This document shows, in pieces, positions 31,145-40,116 of a stretch of DNA of 64,000 bases; the stretch's first letter is position 1; every line of letters begins with the position of its first letter. Below the pieces are notes generated by a model. It had not been told where the DNA came from and made no database searches. It saw nothing but the letters and a program-made list of their open reading frames with translations. This DNA comes from Peteryoungia ipomoeae (lineage in GTDB: Bacteria; Pseudomonadota; Alphaproteobacteria; Rhizobiales; Rhizobiaceae), in the NCBI RefSeq assembly GCF_004912165.1, contig NZ_STGV01000001.1, positions 682,001 through 746,000 on the forward strand, in the 5' to 3' direction. A program made the translations under genes and the position numbers.

Positions 31145-32284
31145 TCAAGCGGCGGCCAGAGCTATTCCGGAAGCATAATCTCTTGCCAAGCGTCGCTCTT
31201 CGGCAATGGCGAGACGCTCGACCAGATCGAGCAACGCTGCGCCGGCATCGGAGAGCTCGGACGACATGCGGAACTTGCCGACAATTCGATGGGCAATGTT
31301 TTCGAGATGATAGTCGGCGGGGGCCTGGAAAATTTCGCGCCACTGTACAATGGCTTCGACAAAGATCGCGCTCACGTCCCGTGCAATGCCAGTCGCTTCG
31401 ATCAGGGCGCGAACCGCGTGGAATCGACCGGTTGCCAAGATGGAGCGCACCCGACGCTCATCCATGCCCGAGATTGCGCTGAGCGCCGCGGAGAAGAAGT
31501 CCGTCCGACCGGCACACAGGCTGTGCATCAAAAACGCCGGGGTTAGCCGTCCGGCAGTCTGAAGGTGCTCGATCAGGCGGTTCAGTTCCTCGCCATGTAC
31601 ATCGGACAGCAACGCGATGCTGGCCGCATCACTTGCTTCTCTCGCGATGCGTTCCAGTCGCCGTTCGCCGATGGCGCCCAGAACAAGATCTGAACCGATC
31701 AGAGCTTCCGCCACGTACTGGACCAGCAGCTGACGCGTTTCGGCCGAAAGATCGGCCCGGTCCAGCAAACGCGCACGAACGCCTTCATCCCGGCCATGGC
31801 GGTCAGCAATTCGTTTCAACGTCCGCGCGGTGAAACGCGCAGCGGGATTTTCCAGAAGAACTTCGATTTCGGCTGCATCGCCGATCTCCGCCAGCGCCGC
31901 CGCCACGGACACGCTCACATTGCCGCGCGAAGCGACAAGCGCGCGAGTTTCCGTCGTTCCTCTTCCCGCAATATCAACCAGATCGCCGTCGGTCAGCACC
32001 GGGGAAAACAAAATAACCGGGCAAGCGATTTCCATCTGATCTTCGGCAAGCGACATCATGATGGCGCGTGGAGCGCAGGCCTCTCGTGCGAGCGCTTCAG
32101 CCAGCGCCAAGCGAACCTGTGGCGCCGGATCGTCGAGCAGGTAGGTCATGCCGATCTGGGCCGCCTGCTTTTCCTCTGGACGCATCCGGCCGCCTATATA
32201 GGCCTTGGCCAAGGCTGCCGCCGCGCGGGCACGATCTTGCGTCCTTGCGGTTTCAGTCCAACGAAGAAATGCTGCCACAATCAC
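31145..32284 (-). CDS. DUF2336 domain protein
   Basis: A 379-residue soluble protein built from helical repeats. The N-terminal two-thirds (about 10-230) matches DUF2336, with motifs such as RTQDRARAAAALAKAYIGGRM and VRLALAEALAREACAP; the C-terminal third is also all-helical. No membrane segment or signal. DUF2336 proteins are common in alphaproteobacteria, HEAT-like, and uncharacterised. The first codon is a GTG at 32284, with a second GTG two codons on; a hairpin at 32293-32331 covers the likely ribosome site. Confidence 0.8.
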   Translation of the reverse strand: MIVAAFLRWTETARTQDRARAAAALAKAYIGGRMRPEEKQAAQIGMTYLLDDPAPQVRLALAEALAREACAPRAIMMSLAEDQMEIACPVILFSPVLTDGDLVDIAGRGTTETRALVASRGNVSVSVAAALAEIGDAAEIEVLLENPAARFTARTLKRIADRHGRDEGVRARLLDRADLSAETRQLLVQYVAEALIGSDLVLGAIGERRLERIAREASDAASIALLSDVHGEELNRLIEHLQTAGRLTPAFLMHSLCAGRTDFFSAALSAISGMDERRVRSILATGRFHAVRALIEATGIARDVSAIFVEAIVQWREIFQAPADYHLENIAHRIVGKFRMSSELSDAGAALLDLVERLAIAEERRLARDYASGIALAAA

Positions 32285-32292
32285 AGTTCTAC

Positions 32293-32331
32293 CTACTCTT
32301 TACTGGAAAGCCCTGTATTTCCATGGAGTAG
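32293..32331 (-). promoter_or_regulatory. Leader hairpin before the DUF2336 gene
   Basis: Outer arms CTACTC (32293-32298) with GAGTAG (32326-32331) and inner arms TGGAAA (32304-32309) with TTTCCA (32318-32323) form a two-part stem. The end of the stem on the minus strand holds AGAGTAGG, the only purine-rich stretch near the GTG start, so folding would hide the ribosome site. Confidence 0.4.
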
Positions 32332-32471
32332 ATCCTACGGCCAAAGGGTTTAAGAAACCTTCACCATAAGCCTTAACCTTACCGACCCGCTCACATCGAG
32401 GGCTGCTTTGACGTCCAGATCCGTTTGCAAGGCAGGCCTCAAGTGCTGAGGTGTGGTCGATCAGCGACCTC

Positions 32472-33086
32472 TTAGGGTGACGACCCCACAAGTGGTCGCT
32501 CCAATTCGAACAGCCCATCGATACCGGCGTAATCCATGTAGCCAAGCCGCATGATCGGATCTGCCAAGGCAAGATCGAACCGGCCGTTGTGGATCACCCT
32601 TTCGGCGATATGGATGCCCACCACCTGCCCGACCACCATGTGGCTGTCGGTCGACTTGCCCTCCATGTCTTGAAGTGTCGTGATCATTGTCGCACGGCAT
32701 TCCAGGGCTGCGACTGCAGCCTGAACATAGGGCGCATTCACAAGCTGCGCCTCTGCCGCCTCAAGGCCGCTCAAGGTGAATTCATCCACTTCGGGCGGGA
32801 CGGGAGCCGAAGATGAATTCATCGCCTTGAGCAAGGCGCGACTCACGAAGCTCACTGTGAAAACACCGGTCTCCTCGATGTTCCGAAGACTGTCCTTTCT
32901 CCCACTGGAAGCGAACATCACGAGTTTAGGCTTGTCCCCAACAGCATTGAAAAAGGAATATGGCGCGAGATTATTCACGCCATGGGACGACCGCGTGCCG
33001 ATCCAGCCGATAGGTCGTGGCGCAACGATCGCCTTGAACGGATCATGCGCCAGCCCATGCCTGTTTGACTGCGTCTCGTAAAACAT
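32472..33086 (-). CDS. Flavin reductase-like (DIM6/NTAB) protein
   Basis: A 204-residue FMN-binding protein of the flavin reductase-like family. Seen: RPIGWIGTRSSHGVNNLAPYSFFNAVGDKPKLVMFA, the family's FMN-binding core (in two runs, near 26-62), and KDSLRNIEETGVFTVSFVS. These proteins reduce flavins or act as flavoprotein oxidoreductases; the partner here is unknown. The ATG at 33086 overlaps the stop of the nitroreductase (TGATG), so the two are translationally coupled, which suggests a joint redox task. Confidence 0.9.
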   Translation of the reverse strand: MFYETQSNRHGLAHDPFKAIVAPRPIGWIGTRSSHGVNNLAPYSFFNAVGDKPKLVMFASSGRKDSLRNIEETGVFTVSFVSRALLKAMNSSSAPVPPEVDEFTLSGLEAAEAQLVNAPYVQAAVAALECRATMITTLQDMEGKSTDSHMVVGQVVGIHIAERVIHNGRFDLALADPIMRLGYMDYAGIDGLFELERPLVGSSP

Positions 33087-33670
33087 CAGCTCTCCGCTCC
33101 GCGCCAGCTGACGATATCATCAAGGTTCGGTCGCGGCCGTTCAGTGATCGGGAATGTCGTTGAACCAATGTGAATAAAGCCTGCCACCTTCTCATCCGGG
33201 GCAACACCCAGGAGATCGTGAGCACGGTCGTCAAACGCAAACCACTCCGACAGCCAGTTCGACACATAGCCATGGGCATTGGCGGCCATCAAAAGGTTCA
33301 GGCAGACGGCACCGGCCGACATGATCTGCTCCCATTCCGGAATCTTGGTGTGCGGGGCTGCCTTTGAGATGACCCCGACGACAACGGGAGCGCGTGTAAA
33401 CCGGGATCGCTCGACAGCGATCATCTCCTCGGAAAGTTCCGGGTTCTTTTCGAGCGCGAGCCTCAGCAGCTCCTCCCCGATGATCCGGCGCTCTTCGCCT
33501 TGATAGACAACAAAACGCCAGGGCGCGAGCTTGCCATGATCAGGCACGCGAATCGCAAGTGTGAGAATCGCTTCGAGCTCGGCGCGGTCGGGACCGGGTT
33601 CGCACATCTGGAAAGCGGGCACCGAACGGCGGCTGGCGAGGTAATCGATCAGTTTGATATCGTTTTTCAT
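33086..33670 (-). CDS. Nitroreductase-family flavoprotein
   Basis: A 194-residue FMN-dependent NAD(P)H oxidoreductase. Seen: the N-terminal SRRSVPAFQ motif, the FMN region [22 protein letters not shown], and [24 protein letters not shown]; the C-terminal basic tail is short, as in the YdjA-type branch of the family. The start at 33670 gives the typical N-terminus; an earlier start at 33724 is possible but has no better site. It is the first gene of a pair with the flavin reductase-like gene. The natural substrate is unknown. Confidence 0.9.
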   Translation of the reverse strand: MKNDIKLIDYLASRRSVPAFQMCEPGPDRAELEAILTLAIRVPDHGKLAPWRFVVYQGEERRIIGEELLRLALEKNPELSEEMIAVERSRFTRAPVVVGVISKAAPHTKIPEWEQIMSAGAVCLNLLMAANAHGYVSNWLSEWFAFDDRAHDLLGVAPDEKVAGFIHIGSTTFPITERPRPNLDDIVSWRGAES

Positions 33671-33771
33671 TTCATAACTATCCAGTTTATATGCTGCCGA
33701 AGTGTCCGGTCTTGAAAATGCCATCGGCTTCGGTTTGAACTTGACCGCACTGGGAAGGAAGTCAACCTATC

Positions 33772-34725
33772 GTGTTCCGCATGCCACGTCCCCTCTTTGC
33801 CGCTTTCATTGCTTTCGTGACCCTGTCTGTCGCGCCTGTCCATGCTGCACGCGCGCAGGAGGCCTTCGAAACATTCAAGCAGCTCAACAGCTCTTCGAAA
33901 ATGCCGAAGATGAAGGCCTTCACAGCGCCTGATCCTGCCGCTTTGGCCGCCATGACGCAAACACGGAGCGTGAAACTCGAAGCAAAGTTGGCGGGTAACG
34001 GCGCCGTCATGAATACCGGCCTTTCATGGCGGGTGTTCAGCCCAATCCCCGGCGCTGACGGAAAACTGCCGCTGCTTGCAAGCGCCGAGGGTGGATCTGC
34101 CGATTTCCGGCTGGCGCCAGGTGATTATTTCATCAATGTCTCGTTCGGCCGCGCGGGCGCGACGAAGAAGCTGTCGGTGCCCATCGACAAGGACGTCGAG
34201 CCGCAGGTCATGGTGCTGGACGCGGGCGGGCTCGTCCTCAACGCGACATCCGGGGCTGACACGCAAATCTCGGACAAGCAGCTAAGCTTTGACATCTATG
34301 CCCCAGAAGTCGGCGAGAACGGCGAACGCAAGATGGTGCTTGCAGATGTCAAACCCAACACGATCGTTCGGCTGAATTCGGGCACCTATCACGTTGTCTC
34401 GGAATACGGCACCATCAATGCGGTTGTTCGCGCCGACATCAAGGTCGCGGCTGGAGAATTGACCGAGGCGACTATCCAACACCGTGCGTCCCAGACAACG
34501 TTCAAGCTCGTTTCCGAAGAAGGCGGCGAGGCCATCGCCGACACAGCCTGGTCAATTGTTACGTCCGGCGGTGATATCGTTGCTGAAAGCGTCAGCGCCT
34601 TCCCTGTTCTCGTACTCTCAGAAGGCGAGTATACGGCGATCGCCCGCAACAAGGACGAAATCTACCAGAAGGATTTCGAAGTGGTGGCCGGCGTCAATCA
34701 GGACGTCGAACTGTTGCTTGAGTAG
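33772..34725 (+). CDS. Exported protein with three beta-sandwich-like repeats, function unknown
   Basis: A 317-residue protein with a signal peptide (about 1-28, cleavage near VHAARAQ). The mature part seems to hold three related units of about 70 residues. Each has a hydrophobic strand (LSWRVF, LSFDIY, TAWSIV), a central turn of the form L-x-x-G-x-Y (LAPGDYFI, LNSGTYHV, LSEGEYTA), and a final V-x-x-G or D-x-D-V pair. This is the layout of small surface or regulatory-type beta sandwiches. The GTG at 33772 is preferred because GGAAGGAA lies 12 nt upstream; the ATG at 33781 is an alternative. I cannot name it. Confidence 0.75.
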   Translation: MFRMPRPLFAAFIAFVTLSVAPVHAARAQEAFETFKQLNSSSKMPKMKAFTAPDPAALAAMTQTRSVKLEAKLAGNGAVMNTGLSWRVFSPIPGADGKLPLLASAEGGSADFRLAPGDYFINVSFGRAGATKKLSVPIDKDVEPQVMVLDAGGLVLNATSGADTQISDKQLSFDIYAPEVGENGERKMVLADVKPNTIVRLNSGTYHVVSEYGTINAVVRADIKVAAGELTEATIQHRASQTTFKLVSEEGGEAIADTAWSIVTSGGDIVAESVSAFPVLVLSEGEYTAIARNKDEIYQKDFEVVAGVNQDVELLLE

Positions 34726-34730
34726 AGTGG

Positions 34731-34749
34731 TGCGGCTTATTTTGCCGCA
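34731..34749. terminator. Short bidirectional hairpin between converging genes
   Basis: TGCGGC (34731-34736) and GCCGCA (34744-34749) with a T-rich loop, in the 33-bp gap between the stops at 34725 (plus) and 34759 (minus). Weak as an intrinsic terminator but well placed. Confidence 0.45.
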
Positions 34750-34758
34750 TTCCGACGC

Positions 34759-35613
34759 TCAGGCGGCTTTCTGCCAACGAGCACGAAAACCACGGGTTTT
34801 CTTGACGGGCGCCATGGCGAACACGGCTGCGTAAAGCTTCAACAGAAGATCCTTGCGATCGGAATAGGCGTTTAGGTCGCCCCAGGGCATGACAGTTCCA
34901 ACACGCACCCGCATCGAAGACCCGGACAATCGTCTGAACTCGCGAATGAGCAGCGATATTCGCAGCGTCAGCGATACCTTGCTGGCCAAGTGGAACAGAC
35001 GACCGTTCTGACCCTCGAAATAAACGGGAATCACATTCGCTTTCGCAGCCTGCACGAGCTTTGCCGGGAAGATCTTCCAAGGAAGGTCTTCGGCGCGCCC
35101 GAAGCCCGCTTTCGCCGTGGCAACGCCACCTGCCGGGAAAACGACAATGGTGACGCCTTCCTGCAGCAGCCGATGCGCCTCATGGCGGGTCTTCATGTTG
35201 ATTGCCAGCGCTTCCTTGGTTTCCTCGAAGGATACCGGAAGCGAATAGGGTGCCATTTCCGGCACTTTCAGCAGTTCATCATTGATCAGAACTCGGAAGG
35301 GCCGATCCAACTGCTCGGCGAGCGCCAGAACGGCGATACCGTCGCCAATGCCGAACGGGTGGTTTGCAATGATGACAACTGGCCCATCCGGCAGATCGGC
35401 CGGTGGCCACTGCCCTTCGACCTTCAGATCGACATCGATGAGGTCCAGCATCTTGCCGAAAACCCGATCCGTCTTGCCGACAATATCGTTGCGCCAGATA
35501 TCGTAAAGCCGGGTGAAGCGATCGCGCCCGGAGAGCCCCTCGATCGACCGGATGAACCAACGCTTGAACTTGGGATCGCGCTCGTTGGCATAAGACAGTT
35601 CTTTGAACTTCAC
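34759..35613 (-). CDS. Lysophospholipid acyltransferase-family protein
   Basis: A 284-residue protein of the PlsC-like acyltransferase superfamily. Block I is NHPFGIGD (84-91): the catalytic His85 and Asp91 are spaced H-x5-D, the variant seen in the hemolysin-type branch rather than the usual H-x4-D. Block III corresponds to VVFPAGGVAT. No clear membrane helix. It probably acylates a lipid in the inner leaflet; candidates include phospholipids, ornithine lipids or a siderophore-like acceptor, and the sequence alone does not decide. It lies downstream of thrS on the same strand after a hairpin. Confidence 0.75.
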   Translation of the reverse strand: MKFKELSYANERDPKFKRWFIRSIEGLSGRDRFTRLYDIWRNDIVGKTDRVFGKMLDLIDVDLKVEGQWPPADLPDGPVVIIANHPFGIGDGIAVLALAEQLDRPFRVLINDELLKVPEMAPYSLPVSFEETKEALAINMKTRHEAHRLLQEGVTIVVFPAGGVATAKAGFGRAEDLPWKIFPAKLVQAAKANVIPVYFEGQNGRLFHLASKVSLTLRISLLIREFRRLSGSSMRVRVGTVMPWGDLNAYSDRKDLLLKLYAAVFAMAPVKKTRGFRARWQKAA

Positions 35614-35675
35614 AGATCAACCTCAGCTCGAGCGTTTCTCAAAGACCCGTCATAGGCAGCTTTCGTGACAATTGT

Positions 35676-35705
35676 CTGACAGGCCCGCTGCTGCAGGCCT
35701 GTCAG
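35676..35705 (-). terminator. Strong hairpin after thrS
   Basis: CTGACAGGCC (35676-35685) and GGCCTGTCAG (35696-35705) form a perfect 10-bp stem with a 10-nt loop, 20 bp past the thrS stop. There is no U-run, so termination may need Rho, or the stem may protect the mRNA end. Confidence 0.55.
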
Positions 35706-35724
35706 AACCTTCCGCGTAGGCGGA

Positions 35725-37722
35725 TTACGCCATCTTGCGCGCAAGCTTGCGCCTGACGTCCGGCGCAGTCGCTTCGCCCGCCAACACGGCAACCGCCTCT
35801 GTAAGTGGCATGGACACCTGGTCCTGCGAGCCCAAGCGGCGGATGTTGACGGTCTTTTCTTCTGCCTCGCGCTTGCCGCAGACGATGATGACCGGAACCT
35901 TGGTCACCGAATGCTCACGGACCTTGTAGTTGATCTTCTCGTTGCGGAAGTCGGTTTCGACCTGCAGACCCGCATCGCGCAGGGCCTCGGCGACCTCACG
36001 GCCGTAGTCATCGGCATCCGAGGTGATCGTGGCGACCACGACCTGCAGCGGTGCAAACCAAAGCGGCATGTGACCAGCGAAGTTCTCGATCAGGATGCCG
36101 AGGAACCGCTCCATCGAGCCGCAGATGGCGCGGTGGATCATGACCGGCTGCTTCTTCTCCGACTTGTCGTCGATGTAGAAGGCGCCAAAACGTTCCGGCA
36201 GGTTGAAATCGACCTGCGTCGTGCCGCACTGCCATTCACGGCCTATGGCGTCGCGCAGGGTATATTCGAACTTGGGACCGTAGAAGGCGCCCTCGCCCGG
36301 CAGGATGCCGGTCTTGATGCGCCCACCGGACTGCTCTTCGATCTGCTTCAGCACCTCCATCATCACGCTCTCGGCGCGATCCCAGAGATCGTCGGTGCCG
36401 ACGCGCTTTTCCGGGCGGGTCGAAAGCTTGACGACGACTTCGCTGAACCCGAAGTCCTCATAGACCGAGAGGATGAGGTCGTTGATGCGCAGGCATTCGG
36501 CGGCCATCTGGTCTTCGGTGCAGAAGACATGGGCATCGTCCTGGGTAAAGCCACGAACGCGCATCAGACCATGCAGAGCGCCCGAGGCCTCGTAGCGATG
36601 AACATTGCCGAATTCGGCGAGGCGCACCGGCAGCTCTCGATAGGACTTCAGCCCGTGTTTGAAGATCTGAACGTGACCCGGGCAGTTCATGGGTTTCAGT
36701 GCAAAGACCTTCTGGTCCGCTTCCTCATCATCGGGGTTCATGAAGGCATGGGCCGATTTAACGGCAAACATGTTCTCCTGATACCAACCCCAGTGACCCG
36801 AGGTTTCCCAGAGCGACTTGTCGAGGATCTGCGGCGCATTGACTTCCTGGTAGGTGCCTTCGAGACGACGGCGCATGTAGGAGGTCAGGGTCTGGAACAT
36901 GCGCCAGCCCTTGCCATGCCAGAAAACAACGCCCGGGCCCTCTTCCTGGAAATGGAAGAGATCCATTTCGCGGCCGAGCTTCCGGTGGTCGCGCTTTTCC
37001 GCCTCTGCCAGGATATGGAGGTAGCGATCGAGGTCGTCCTGTTCGGCAAAGGCCGTGCCGTAGATGCGGGTCAGCATCGGATTGTTGCTGTCGCCGCGCC
37101 AATAGGCGCCCGCCACCTTCATCAGCTTAAAGGCCATGCCGATCTGGCCAGTCGAAGCCATGTGCGGGCCGCGGCAGAGATCGAACCAGTCGCCCTGATA
37201 GTAGATCTTCAAATCCTGGTCTTCCGGGATCGCGTCGACCAGTTCGACCTTGTACTTCTCGCCTTTGGCCTCGAAGACCTCCTTGGCCTTATTGCGCGAC
37301 CAGACTTCCTTGGTGAAAGGCTTGTTGCGCTGGATGATCTCCTTCATGCGCTTCTCGATCTTCGGCAGATCGTCGGGCGTGAAGGGTTCATCCTTGGCGA
37401 AGTCGTAATAGAAGCCGTTCTCGATCACTGGGCCGATGGTCACCTGGGTCCCGGGCCACAATTCCTGCACGGCCTCTGCCATGACGTGGGCTGCATCATG
37501 GCGAATGAGTTCCAGCGCGCGCGGATCGGTGCGGGTGACGATTTCGATCTTGCCATTGACGACCGGGTCGGAAAGGTCGCGGAGCGTGCCGTCAAGCGCA
37601 ATGGCCACGGCCTTCTTGGCAAGAGACTTGGAAATCGATTCGGCAACCTGGGCACCCGTGGTACCTGGGGCATAATCGCGGATGGAGCCATCGGGGAAAG
37701 TGAGAGATACGGAAGCGGACAT
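35725..37722 (-). CDS. thrS: Threonine-tRNA ligase
   Basis: A 665-residue class II aminoacyl-tRNA synthetase. Domains in order: TGS domain (about 1-62), the N2 editing domain with [17 protein letters not shown], the catalytic core with zinc-binding residues in [10 protein letters not shown] and [26 protein letters not shown] (motif 2, split by loops), and the C-terminal anticodon-binding domain beginning near [10 protein letters not shown]. The start at 37722 has GGAG 7 nt upstream; the open frame goes 23 codons further without a site. No T-box-like leader is visible, as expected outside Firmicutes. Confidence 0.98.
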   Translation of the reverse strand: MSASVSLTFPDGSIRDYAPGTTGAQVAESISKSLAKKAVAIALDGTLRDLSDPVVNGKIEIVTRTDPRALELIRHDAAHVMAEAVQELWPGTQVTIGPVIENGFYYDFAKDEPFTPDDLPKIEKRMKEIIQRNKPFTKEVWSRNKAKEVFEAKGEKYKVELVDAIPEDQDLKIYYQGDWFDLCRGPHMASTGQIGMAFKLMKVAGAYWRGDSNNPMLTRIYGTAFAEQDDLDRYLHILAEAEKRDHRKLGREMDLFHFQEEGPGVVFWHGKGWRMFQTLTSYMRRRLEGTYQEVNAPQILDKSLWETSGHWGWYQENMFAVKSAHAFMNPDDEEADQKVFALKPMNCPGHVQIFKHGLKSYRELPVRLAEFGNVHRYEASGALHGLMRVRGFTQDDAHVFCTEDQMAAECLRINDLILSVYEDFGFSEVVVKLSTRPEKRVGTDDLWDRAESVMMEVLKQIEEQSGGRIKTGILPGEGAFYGPKFEYTLRDAIGREWQCGTTQVDFNLPERFGAFYIDDKSEKKQPVMIHRAICGSMERFLGILIENFAGHMPLWFAPLQVVVATITSDADDYGREVAEALRDAGLQVETDFRNEKINYKVREHSVTKVPVIIVCGKREAEEKTVNIRRLGSQDQVSMPLTEAVAVLAGEATAPDVRRKLARKMA

Positions 37723-37854
37723 AAAAGTCTCCTGATCCAGTCCCGCCAACGAATGCGGGTGGTGAAAATTCCGGAGTGCAGACTCCGGCACGAACCGGCG
37801 CTTGATAGGCCGAAAGTGCTGCTGAGTAAAGGATTTCGCGAAGGCCGCCAGCCG

Positions 37855-38223
37855 TCAATCGCGGGCTTTGCGGCCAAACCTCCAAAGCCTCCAAGGTACA
37901 TACCAGGGGTAGCGCTCATCCAAGACATGCGGCACGGGATCAGACCCCCAGGTTCCACCGGGTCCGCAGCGCGCAACGCGAAACAGCGTCAGCCAGCCGC
38001 CTTGCCAGAGGCCATGCCGACCGACGGCTTCATAACCATATTCGGAACAGGTTGGCATATGGCGGCATGAACTGCCGACAAGGCTTGAAAAGGTCAGCTG
38101 ATAAAGGCGGATGAAACCCATGCCGAGCAAACGCCCCGGCGTCTTGCGAAAGGGTCCTTGCCAGTTTCTGCCCTTTCGAACGTTGGCGACCGATGTGTGA
38201 CCGCAATCGGGGCCGTTACACAT
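37855..38223 (-). CDS. yidD: Membrane protein insertion efficiency factor YidD
   Basis: A 122-residue YidD-family protein: the core FIRLYQLTFSSLVGSSCRHMPTCSEYGYEA (in two runs, about 37-66) and RVARCGPGGTWGSDPVP are diagnostic. YidD is a small amphipathic membrane-associated helper of YidC/Sec insertion; yidC is not in the window. An N-terminal extension with Cys2 and Cys7 and a longer, aromatic C-terminus are present. It starts 2 bp after the stop of the NifU-like gene upstream on the same strand, so the two form an operon. Confidence 0.92.
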   Translation of the reverse strand: MCNGPDCGHTSVANVRKGRNWQGPFRKTPGRLLGMGFIRLYQLTFSSLVGSSCRHMPTCSEYGYEAVGRHGLWQGGWLTLFRVARCGPGGTWGSDPVPHVLDERYPWYVPWRLWRFGRKARD

Positions 38224-38225
38224 GG

Positions 38226-38672
38226 TCAGCTTGCCTCTGCCGGCATTGCTGCATGTTCAATCTGGTCGAGACAATCGACGACCGCATCGAAGGTGAGCAT
38301 CGTCGAGGCATGGCGTGCCTTGTAGTCTCTGACAGGCTTCAGAAAGCGCATGTCCTCGAAACGGCCGGTCGGCCCTTCGCCATCTTCCTTGAGCATGGCC
38401 AGCATGTCGGTTCTCGCCTGACGCAGTTCCGTGGGGGTTGCCCCGATCACATGCCGTGCCATGATGCCGGAGGAGGCTTGCCCCAGCGCACAGGCCTTGA
38501 CCTCATGCGAGAAGTTGCTGACCACACCCTCTTGCAGCGAAAGATAGACCTTCACCTTGGAACCGCAGAGTTTGGAATGCTTTTCCGCACTGGCCTGGGC
38601 ATCCGGAATCACACCAATTCGGTCGATGTTTCCGGCGTATTCCAGTATTTTCGTGTTGTAGATGTCGTCCAT
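38226..38672 (-). CDS. NifU/IscU-like iron-sulfur scaffold family protein, third Cys missing
   Basis: A 148-residue protein of the SufU/IscU/NifU N-terminal fold. Two of the three scaffold cysteines are present: Cys36 (KLCGSK) and Cys61 (ACALGQAS). The usual third Cys, in a stretch like RxKCxxL, is replaced: the sequence here is RHASTML (120-126). The only other C-terminal Cys is Cys134, in VVDCLDQ. It may have lost cluster-scaffold activity or use another ligand. The ATG at 38672 is preferred over a TTG two codons upstream. It lies directly before yidD and is divergent from folE. Confidence 0.85.
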   Translation of the reverse strand: MDDIYNTKILEYAGNIDRIGVIPDAQASAEKHSKLCGSKVKVYLSLQEGVVSNFSHEVKACALGQASSGIMARHVIGATPTELRQARTDMLAMLKEDGEGPTGRFEDMRFLKPVRDYKARHASTMLTFDAVVDCLDQIEHAAMPAEAS

Positions 38673-38936
38673 GGTCAATCCGTGCTCCGTCAGTCCACGT
38701 ATATAGGGAGCATGTCGAGCAATGTCGCGCCCATGATGACGCGGCTCCCATCTTTAACAGGCAGCGCCTCGCATTTATATATCTACAAACGTCATGTCAT
38801 AGGCGCCCGGCAATAGTGCTGCGATGGAAGGCCTAGACCAGACCCCGGAATATGCTTTATGAGCCGCATTTCGCATCTCAATACCGGCAAAGCCGAGACA
38901 ATGATCCCCCCGGATCGCGATCGGGAGACCAAGAGC

Positions 38937-39539
38937 ATGGACGCCATCGTTAAGAAGCTGACGACCGAGCCTCGGCGTCCCTCGCAGGAGGACGCCGAGG
39001 CCGCCGTGCGCACATTGCTGCTCTGGGCTGGCGATGACCCGGAGCGCGAAGGCCTGATCGACACCCCTGCCCGCGTCGCGAAGTCATTCCGCGAACTGTT
39101 TGCCGGCTACCATGCCGATATCGAAGAGGTTCTCGGGAGAACCTTCGAAGAAGTCGGCGGCTACAAGGACATGGTGCTCGTCCGCGACATTCCTTTCCAT
39201 TCGCACTGCGAGCATCACATGCTGCCGGTCATCGGCAAGGCGCATGTCGGCTACCTTCCCGATGGTCGGGTGCTCGGCCTTTCCAAAATTGCGCGGATCG
39301 TCGACGTCTTCGCCAAACGGCTGCAGACGCAAGAAAACATGACGGCCCAGATCGCCCAGGCGATCGATGAAACACTCCGGCCAAAGGGCGTTGCGGTGTT
39401 TGTCGAAGCCGAGCACATGTGCATGGCAATGCGCGGCATTCAAAAAAGTGGTTCCACCACGCTGACGACCACCTTCAAGGGTGCTTTTGACGGCAACGCC
39501 GCCGAGCAGGTGCGATTCATGACCATGGTTCGCGGCTGA
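38937..39539 (+). CDS. folE: GTP cyclohydrolase I
   Basis: A 200-residue enzyme making dihydroneopterin triphosphate from GTP, first step to tetrahydrofolate. Seen: zinc and substrate residues in [21 protein letters not shown] (in two runs) and the conserved Cys-containing CMAMRGIQK near the end. The ATG at 38937 (MDAIVKKL) has GGGAG 9 nt upstream and matches the usual rhizobial N-terminus; in-frame ATGs at 38901 and 38859 would add up to 26 residues. hisI follows after 33 bp. Confidence 0.96.
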   Translation: MDAIVKKLTTEPRRPSQEDAEAAVRTLLLWAGDDPEREGLIDTPARVAKSFRELFAGYHADIEEVLGRTFEEVGGYKDMVLVRDIPFHSHCEHHMLPVIGKAHVGYLPDGRVLGLSKIARIVDVFAKRLQTQENMTAQIAQAIDETLRPKGVAVFVEAEHMCMAMRGIQKSGSTTLTTTFKGAFDGNAAEQVRFMTMVRG

Positions 39540-39572
39540 ACCCAGATTTTCAATCCACAGCAAGAGAATGGC

Positions 39573-40037
39573 ATGACCGCGCAATTGTTTGCCGCCCCAT
39601 CCGCCAACAAGGAAGAGCTGGAAGAAGGCCTCGCCCTTTCACCACGATTCGATGACAAGGATCTGGTGACAGCCATCGTTACCGATGCCCGTGATGGTCA
39701 CCTGCTGATGGTTGCGCATATGAATGCTGAAGCACTGAACCTGACGCTTTCGACAGGTATCGGCCACTATTTCAGCCGATCACGCAATGCGATCTGGAAG
39801 AAGGGCGAAAGCTCTGGAAATCTGCAGACGGTGCGCGAGATCCTGGTGGATTGCGATCAGGACGCTTTGTGGCTGAAAGTAGAGGTCGCAGGGCATGACG
39901 CAACCTGCCACACGGGCCGCCGGTCCTGCTTTTACCGGCGGGCCGTCGTCGTGGATGGAACTGCAAAGCTCGAATTGGCGGATGATCACCGTCATTTCGA
40001 CCCGAAGTCTGTCTATTCGGATCCCAAGCCCACCTGA
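39573..40037 (+). CDS. hisI: Phosphoribosyl-AMP cyclohydrolase (histidine biosynthesis)
   Basis: A 154-residue enzyme opening the purine ring of PR-AMP, the third step in histidine synthesis. Signatures: [25 protein letters not shown] and the metal-binding [20 protein letters not shown] (with the zinc Cys residues). It is a stand-alone HisI, not fused to HisE. A short N-terminal extension of about 25 residues is present. It follows folE by 33 bp on the same strand and may share its transcript; no other his genes are in the window. Confidence 0.96.
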   Translation: MTAQLFAAPSANKEELEEGLALSPRFDDKDLVTAIVTDARDGHLLMVAHMNAEALNLTLSTGIGHYFSRSRNAIWKKGESSGNLQTVREILVDCDQDALWLKVEVAGHDATCHTGRRSCFYRRAVVVDGTAKLELADDHRHFDPKSVYSDPKPT

Positions 40038-40116
40038 CGCCACCGCGATGCCCTAACGATTTCGTAAGCAGAAGGTGGCCTAATCGAATTCTGATGGTTC
40101 GTTTCGGGACACTAAC

